From Odiellus spinosus (lineage: Eukaryota > Arthropoda > Arachnida > Opiliones > Phalangiidae), in contig OY987234.1 in assembly GCA_963920705.1 (NCBI GenBank), positions 1,674,001-1,738,000 on the forward strand: a stretch of 64,000 nt of DNA. The letters are read 5' to 3'. Shown here piece after piece: positions 54,847-62,039 of this stretch. The notes beneath the pieces were generated by a model. It ran no database searches. It was not told the origin of the DNA and saw nothing but the letters and a program-made list of their open reading frames with translations. Positions within the stretch are counted from its first letter, which is position 1, and each line of letters opens with the position of its first letter. The translations under genes were made by a program, and so were the position numbers.

Positions 54847-57800
54847 GGACCTACATTTGGGAAATTTGTGGATCTACACTTGGGAAATTTGTGGATCTGC
54901 ACTTGGGAAATTTGTGGATCTACATTTGGGAAATTTGTGGATCTACACTTATGAAATTTGTGGATCTACAGTTGGGAAATTTGTGGATCTGCACTTGGGA
55001 AATTTGTGGATCTGCACTTGGGAAATTTTTGGATCTACACTTGGGAAATTTTTGGAACTACACTTGGGAAATTTGAGGATCTGCACTTGGGAAATTTGTG
55101 GATCTGCACTTGGGAAATTTGTGGATCTGCACATGGGAAATTTGTGGATCTACATTTGGGAAATTTGTGGATCTACACTTGGGAAATTTGTGGATCTACA
55201 CTTGGGAAATTTGTGGATCTGCACTTGACAAATTTGTGGATCTACACTTGGGAAATTTGTGGATCTACACTTGGGAAATTTGTGGATCTACACTTGGGAA
55301 ATTTGTGGATCTACACTTGGGAAATTTGTGGATCTACACTTGGGAAATTTTTGGAAATACACTTGGGCAATTTGAGGATCTGCACTTGGGAAATTTTTGA
55401 ATCTGCACTTGGGAAATTTGTGGATCTGCACTTGGGAAATTTGTGGATCTGCACATGGGAAATTTGTGGATCTACACTTGGGAATTTTGTGGATCTACAC
55501 TTGGGAAATTTGTGGATCTACACTTGGGAAATTTGTGGATCTACATTTGGGAAATTTGTGGATCTACACTTATGAAATTTGTGGATCTACAGTTGGGAAA
55601 TTTGTGGATCTGCACTTGGGAAATTTGTGGATCTGCACTTGGGAAATTTGTGGATCTACACTTGGGAAATTTGTGGATCTACACTTGGGAAATTTGTGGA
55701 TCTACATTTGGGAAATTTGTGGATGTGCACTTGGGAAATTTGTGGATCTACACTTGGGAAATTTGGTGATCTACACTTGGGAAATTTGTGGATCTACACT
55801 TGGGAAATTTGGTGATCTACACTTGGGATATTTGATTATCTGCACTTGGAAAATTTGTGGATGTGCACTTGGGAAATTTGTGGATCTGCACTTGGGAAAA
55901 TTGTGGATCTGCACTTGGGGAATTTGTGGATCTGCACTTGGGAAATTTGTGGATCTGCACTTGGGAAATTTGTGGATCTGCACTTGGGAAATTTGTGGAT
56001 CTGCACTTGGGAAATTCGTGGATCTGCACTTTTGAAATTTGTGGATCTGCACTTGGGAAATTTGTGGATCTACACTTGGGAAATTTGTGGATCTACACTT
56101 GGGAAATTTGGTGATCTACATTTGGGAAATTTGTGGATCTACACTTGGGAAATTTGTGGATCTACACTTGGGAAATTTGTGGATCTACATTTGGGAAATT
56201 TGTGGATCTGCACTTGGGAACTTTGTGGATCTGCACTTGGGAAAATTGTGGATCTGCACTTGGGAAATTTGTGGATCTGCACTTGGGAAATTTGTGGATC
56301 TGCACTTGGGAAATTTGTGGATCTACACTTGGGAAATTTGTGGATCTACATTTGGGAAATTTGTGGATCTACATTTGGGAAATTTGTGGATGTGCACTTG
56401 GGAAATTTGTGGATCTACACTTGGAAAATTTGTGGATGTGCACTTGGGAAATTTGTGGATCTGCACTTGGGAACTTTGTGGATCTGCACTTGGGAAATTT
56501 GTGAATCTGCACTTGGGAAATTTGTGGATCTGCACTTTTGAAATTTGTGGATCTGCACTTGGGAAATTTGTGGATATGCACTTGGCAAATTTGTGGATCT
56601 GCACTTTTGAAATTTGTGGATCTGCACTTGGGAAATTTGTGGATCTACACTTGGGAAATTTGTGGATCTACACTTGGGAAATTTGGTGATCTACATTTGG
56701 GAAATTTGTGGATCTACACTTGGGAAATTTGTGGATCTACACTTGGGAAATTTGTGGATCTACATTTGGGAAATTTGTGGATCTGCACTTGGGAACTTTG
56801 TGGATCTGCACTTGGGAAAATTGTGGATCTGCACTTGGGAAATTTGTGGATCTGCACTTGGGAAATTTGTGGATCTGCACTTGGGAAATTTGTGGATCTA
56901 CACTTGGGAAATTTGTGGATCTACATTTGGGAAATTTGTGGATCTACATTTGAGAAATTTGTGGATGTGCACTTGGGAAATTTGTGGATCTACACTTGGA
57001 AAATTTGTGGATGTGCACTTGGGAAATTTGTGGATCTGCACTTGGGAACTTTGTGGATCTGCACTTGGGAAAATTGTGGATCTGCACTTGGGGAATTTGT
57101 GGATCTGCACTTGGGAAATTTGTGGATCTGCACTTGGGAAATTTGTGAATCTGCACTTGGGAAATTTGTGGATCTGCACTTTTGAAATTTGTGGATCTGC
57201 ACTTGGGAAATTTGTGGATATGCACTTGGCAAATTTGTGGATATGCACTTGGGAAATTTGTGGATCTGCACATGGGAAATTTTTGGATCCGCACTTGGGA
57301 AATTTGTGGATCTGCACTTGGGAAATTTGTGGATCTGCACTTGGGAAATTTGTGGATCTGCACATGGGAAATTTGTGAATCTACAATTGGGAAATTTGTG
57401 GACCTACATTTGGGAAATTTGTGGATCTACACTTGGGAAATTTGTGGATCTGCACTTGGGAAATTTGTGGATCTACATTTGGGAAATTTGTGGATCTACA
57501 CTTGGGAAATTTGTGGATCAACACTTGGGAAATTTGTGGATCTACACTTGGGAAATTTGTGGATCTACATTTGGGAAATTTGTGGATCTACACTTATGAA
57601 ATTTGTGGATCTACAGTTGGGAAATTTGTGGATCTGCACTTGGGAAATTTGTGGATCTGCACTTGGGAAATTTGTGGATCTACACTTGGGAAATTTGTGG
57701 ATCTACACTTGGGAAATTTGTGGATCTACACTTGGGAAATTTGTGGATCTACACTTGGGAAATTTGTGGATCTACACTTGAGAAATTTGTGGATCTACAC

Positions 57801-58112
57801 TTGGGAAATTTTTGGAACTACACTTGGGAAATTTGAGGATCTGCACTTGGGAAATTTTTGGATCTGCACTTGGGAAATTTGTGGATCTGCACGTGGGAAA
57901 TTTGTGGATCTACATTTGGGAAATTTGTGGATCTAAACTTGGGAAATTTGTGGATCTACACTTGGGAAATTTGTGGATCTGCACTTGGGAAATTTGTGGA
58001 TCTACACTTGGGAAATTTGTGGATCTACACTTGGGAAATTTGTGGATCTGCACTTGGGAAATTTGTGGATCTGCACTTGGGAAATTTGTGGATCTGCACA
58101 TGGGAAATTTGT

Positions 58113-58134
58113 GAATCTACAATTGGGAATTTGT
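58113..58134 (+). repeat. 22-bp monomer, class 3
   Basis: This is the 3,288-bp counterpart of the unit at 54825. Confidence 0.95.
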
Positions 58135-58893
58135 GGACCTACATTTGGGAAATTTGTGGATCTACACTTGGGAAATTTGTGGATCTGCACTTGGGAAATT
58201 TGTGGATCTACATTTGGGAAATTTGTGGATCTACACTTATGAAATTTGTGGATCTACAGTTGGGAAATTTGTGGATCTGCACTTGGGAAATTTGTGGATC
58301 TGCACTTGGGAAATTTTTGGATCTACACTTGGGAAATTTTTGGAACTACACTTGGGAAATTTGAGGATCTGCACTTGGGAAATTTGTGGATCTGCACTTG
58401 GGAAATTTGTGGATCTGCACATGGGAAATTTGTGGATCTACATTTGGGAAATTTGTGGATCTACACTTGGGAAATTTGTGGATCTACACTTGGGAAATTT
58501 GTGGATCTGCACTTGACAAATTTGTGGATCTACACTTGGGAAATTTGTGGATCTACACTTGGGAAATTTGTGGATCTACACTTGGGAAATTTGTGGATCT
58601 ACACTTGGGAAATTTGTGGATCTACACTTGGGAAATTTTTGGAAATACACTTGGGCAATTTGAGGATCTGCACTTGGGAAATTTTTGAATCTGCACTTGG
58701 GAAATTTGTGGATCTGCACATGGGAAATTTGTGGATCTACACTTGGGAAATTTGTGGATCTACACTTGGGAAATTTCTGGATCTACACTTGGGAAACTTG
58801 TGGATCTACACTTGGGAAATTTCTGGATCTACACTTGGGAAATTTGTGGATCTGCACTTGGAAAATTTGTGGATCTGCACATGGGAAATTTGT

Positions 58894-58915
58894 GAATCTA
58901 CAATTGGGAATTTGT
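58894..58915 (+). repeat. 22-bp monomer, class 3
   Basis: It lies 781 bp after the previous member, with the same CACATGGG monomer before it and GGACCTAC after it. Confidence 0.95.
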
Positions 58916-60203
58916 GGACCTACATTTGGGAAATTTGTGGATCTACACTTGGGAAATTTGTGGATCTGCACTTGGGAAATTTGTGGATCTACATTTGGGA
59001 AATTTGTGGATCTACACTTATGAAATTTGTGGATCTACAGTTATGAAATTTGTGGATCTGCACTTGGGAAATTTGTGGATCTGCACTTGGGAAATTTGTG
59101 GATCTACACTTGGGAAATTTTTGGAACTACACTTGGGAAATTTGAGGATCTGCACTTGGGAAATTTGTGGATCTGCACTTGGGAAATTTGTGGATCTGCA
59201 CATGGGAAATTTGTGGATCTACATTTGGGAAATTTGTGGATCTACACTTGGGAAATTTGTGGATCTACACTTGGGAAATTTGTGGATCTGCACTTGGGAA
59301 ATTTGTGGATCTACACTTGGGAAATTTGTGGATCTACACTTGGGAAATTTGCGGATCTACACTTGGGAAATTTGTGGATCTACACTTGGGAAATCTGTGG
59401 ATCTACACTTGGGAAATTTTTGGAAATACACTTGGGAAATTTGAGGATCTGCACATGGGAAATTTGTGAATCTACAATTGGGAAATTTGTGGACCTACAT
59501 TTGGGAAATTTGTGGATCTACACTTGGGAAATTTGTGGATCTGCACTTGGGAAATTTGTGGATCTACATTTGGGAAATTTGTGGATCTACACTTGGGAAA
59601 TTTGTGGATCTACACTTGGGAAATTTGTGGATCTACACTTGGGAAATTTGTGGATCTACATTTGGGAAATTTGTGGATCTACACTTATGAAATTTGTGGA
59701 TCTACAGTTGGGAAATTTGTGGATCTGCACTTGGGAAATTTGTGGATCTGCACTTGGGAAATTTGTGGATCTACACTTGGGAAATTTGTGGATCTACACT
59801 TGGGAAATTTGTGGATCTACACTTGGGAAATTTGTGGATCTACACTTGGGAAATTTGTGGATCTACACTTGAGAAATTTGTGGATCTACACTTGGGAAAT
59901 TTTTGGAACTACACTTGGGAAATTTGAGGATCTGCACTTGGGAAATTTTTGGATCTGCACTTGGGAAATTTGTGAATCTGCACGTGGGAAATTTGTGGAT
60001 CAACATTTGGGAAATTTGTGGATCTACACTTGGGAAATTTGTGGATCTACACTTGGGAAATTTGTGGATCTGCACTTGGGAAATTTGTGGATCTACACTT
60101 GGGAAATTTGTGGATCTACACTTGGGAAATTTGTGGATCTGCATTTGGGAAATTTGTGGATCTGCACTTGGGAAATTTGTGGATCTGCACATGGGAAATT
60201 TGT

Positions 60204-60225
60204 GAATCTACAATTGGGAATTTGT
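60204..60225 (+). repeat. 22-bp monomer, class 3
   Basis: Same sequence and neighbours as the other class 3 units. Confidence 0.95.
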
Positions 60226-61007
60226 GGACCTACATTTGGGAAATTTGTGGATCTACACTTGGGAAATTTTTGGATCTGCACTTGGGAAATTTGTGGATCT
60301 ACATTTGGGAAATTTGTGGATCTACACTTTTGAAATTTGTGGATCTACAGTTGGGAAATTTGTGGATCTGCACTTGGGAAATTTGTGGATCTGCACTTGG
60401 GAAATTTGTGGATCTACACTTGGGAAATTTGAGGATCTGCACTTGGGAAATTTGTGGATCTGCACTTGGGAAATTTGTGGATCTGCACATGGGAAATTTG
60501 TGGATCTACATTTGGGAAATTTGTGGATCTACACTTGGGAAATTTGTGGATCTACACTTGGGAAATTTGTGGATCTGCACTTGGGAAATTTGTGGATCTA
60601 CACTTGGGAAATTTGTGGATCTACACTTGGGAAATTTGTGGATCTACACTTGGGAAATTTGTGGATCTACACTTGGGAAATTTGTGGATCTACACTTGGG
60701 AAATTTTTGGAAATACACTTGGGCAATTTGAGGATCTGCACTTGGGAAATTTTTGAATCTGCACTTGGGAAATTTGTGGATCTGCACTTGGGAAATTTGT
60801 GGATCTGCACATGGGAAATTTGTGGATCTACACTTGGGAAATTTGTGGATCTACACTTGGGAAATTTGTGGATCTACACTTGGGAAATTTCTGGATCTAC
60901 ACTTGGGAAATTTGTGGATCTACACTTGGGAAATTTCTGGATCTACACTTGGGAAATTTGTGGATCTGCACTTGGGAAATTTGTGGATCTGCACATGGGA
61001 AATTTGT

Positions 61008-61029
61008 TAATCTACAATTGGGAATTTGT
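61008..61029 (+). repeat. 22-bp monomer, class 3 variant
   Basis: This is a class 3 unit with an extra private change: it starts TAATCT where the others start GAATCT. Confidence 0.95.
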
Positions 61030-61144
61030 GGACCTACATTTGGGAAATTTGTGGATCTACACTTGGGAAATTTGTGGATCTGCACTTGGGAAATTTGTGG
61101 ATCTGCACTTGGGAAATTTGAGGATCTACATTTGGGAAATTTGT

Positions 61145-61166
61145 GGATCTACACTTATAAATTTGT
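61145..61166 (+). repeat. 22-bp monomer, class 4 (singleton)
   Basis: The unit reads CACTTATAAATTTGT where related units read CACTTATGAAATTTGT, so the G is lost. It is the only unit of its kind in the window. Confidence 0.95.
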
Positions 61167-62039
61167 GGATCTACAGTTGGGAAATTTGTGGATCTGCACT
61201 TGGGAAATTTGTGGATCTGCACTTGGGAAGTTTGTGGATCTACACTTGGGAAATTTTTGGAACTACACTTGGGAAATTTGAGGATCTGCTTTTGGGAAAT
61301 TTGTGGATCTGCACTTGGGAAATTTGTGGATCTGCACATGGGAAATTTGTGGATCTACATTTGGGAAATTTGTGGATCTACACTTGGGAAATTTGTGGAT
61401 CTACACTTGGGAAATTTGTGGATCTGCACTTGGGAAATTTGTGGATCTACACTTGGGAAATTTGTGGATCTACACTTGGGAAATTTGTGGATCTACACTT
61501 GGGAAATTTGTGGATCTACACTTGGGAAATTTGTGGATCTACACTTGGGAAATTTTTGGAAATACACTTGGGAAATTTGAGGATCTGCACTTGGGAAATT
61601 TTTGAATCTGCACTTGGGAAATTTGTGGATCTGCACTTGGGAAATTTGTGGATCTGCACATGGGAAATTTGTGGATCTAAACTTGGGAAATTTGTGGATC
61701 TACACTTGGGAAATTTGTGGATCTGCACTTGGGAAATTTGTTGATCTACATTTGGGAAATTTCGGGATCTACACTTGGGAAATTTGTGGATCTGCGCTTG
61801 GGAAATTTGTGGACCTGCACTTGGGAAATTTGTGGATCTGCACTTGTAAAATTTGTGGATCTACACTTGGGAAATTTGAAGATCTACATTTGGGAAATTT
61901 GTGGATCTACACTTGGGAAATTTGTGGATCTACACTTGGGAAATTTGTGGATCTACACTTGGGAAATTTGTGGATCTACATTTGGGAAATTTGTGGATCT
62001 ACACTTGGGAAATTTGTGGATCTACACTTTGGAAATTTG

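Larger units (their letters stand above)
50870..54942 (+). repeat. 2,023-bp higher-order repeat, two tandem copies
   Basis: About 50870-52919 matches 52893-54942 at 2,023 bp, which is 88 monomers less one base. The missing base is in the 22-bp monomer at 52802, repeated at 54825. Shared rare variants are GGATCCGCAC (51974 and 53997), CACGTGGG (52579 and 54602), GGAACTACAC, GTGGATCTAAAC, CTACAGTTGGG and GGACCTAC. Confidence 0.8.
52880..58723 (+). repeat. 2.55-kb block duplicated at 3,288 bp
   Basis: About 52880-55435 matches 56168-58723 at 3,288 bp (143 monomers less one base). Rare variants line up: TTGAGAAATTTG, GGATCCGCAC (53997 and 57285), CACGTGGG (54602 and 57890), CTTGACAAATTTG, GGAACTAC, and GGAAATACACTTGGGCAAT. 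Copy-specific changes include GGATCAACAC near 57517. The intervening 55435-56168 belongs to the GATTATCTGC family and matches 50.2-50.9 kb. Confidence 0.8.
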
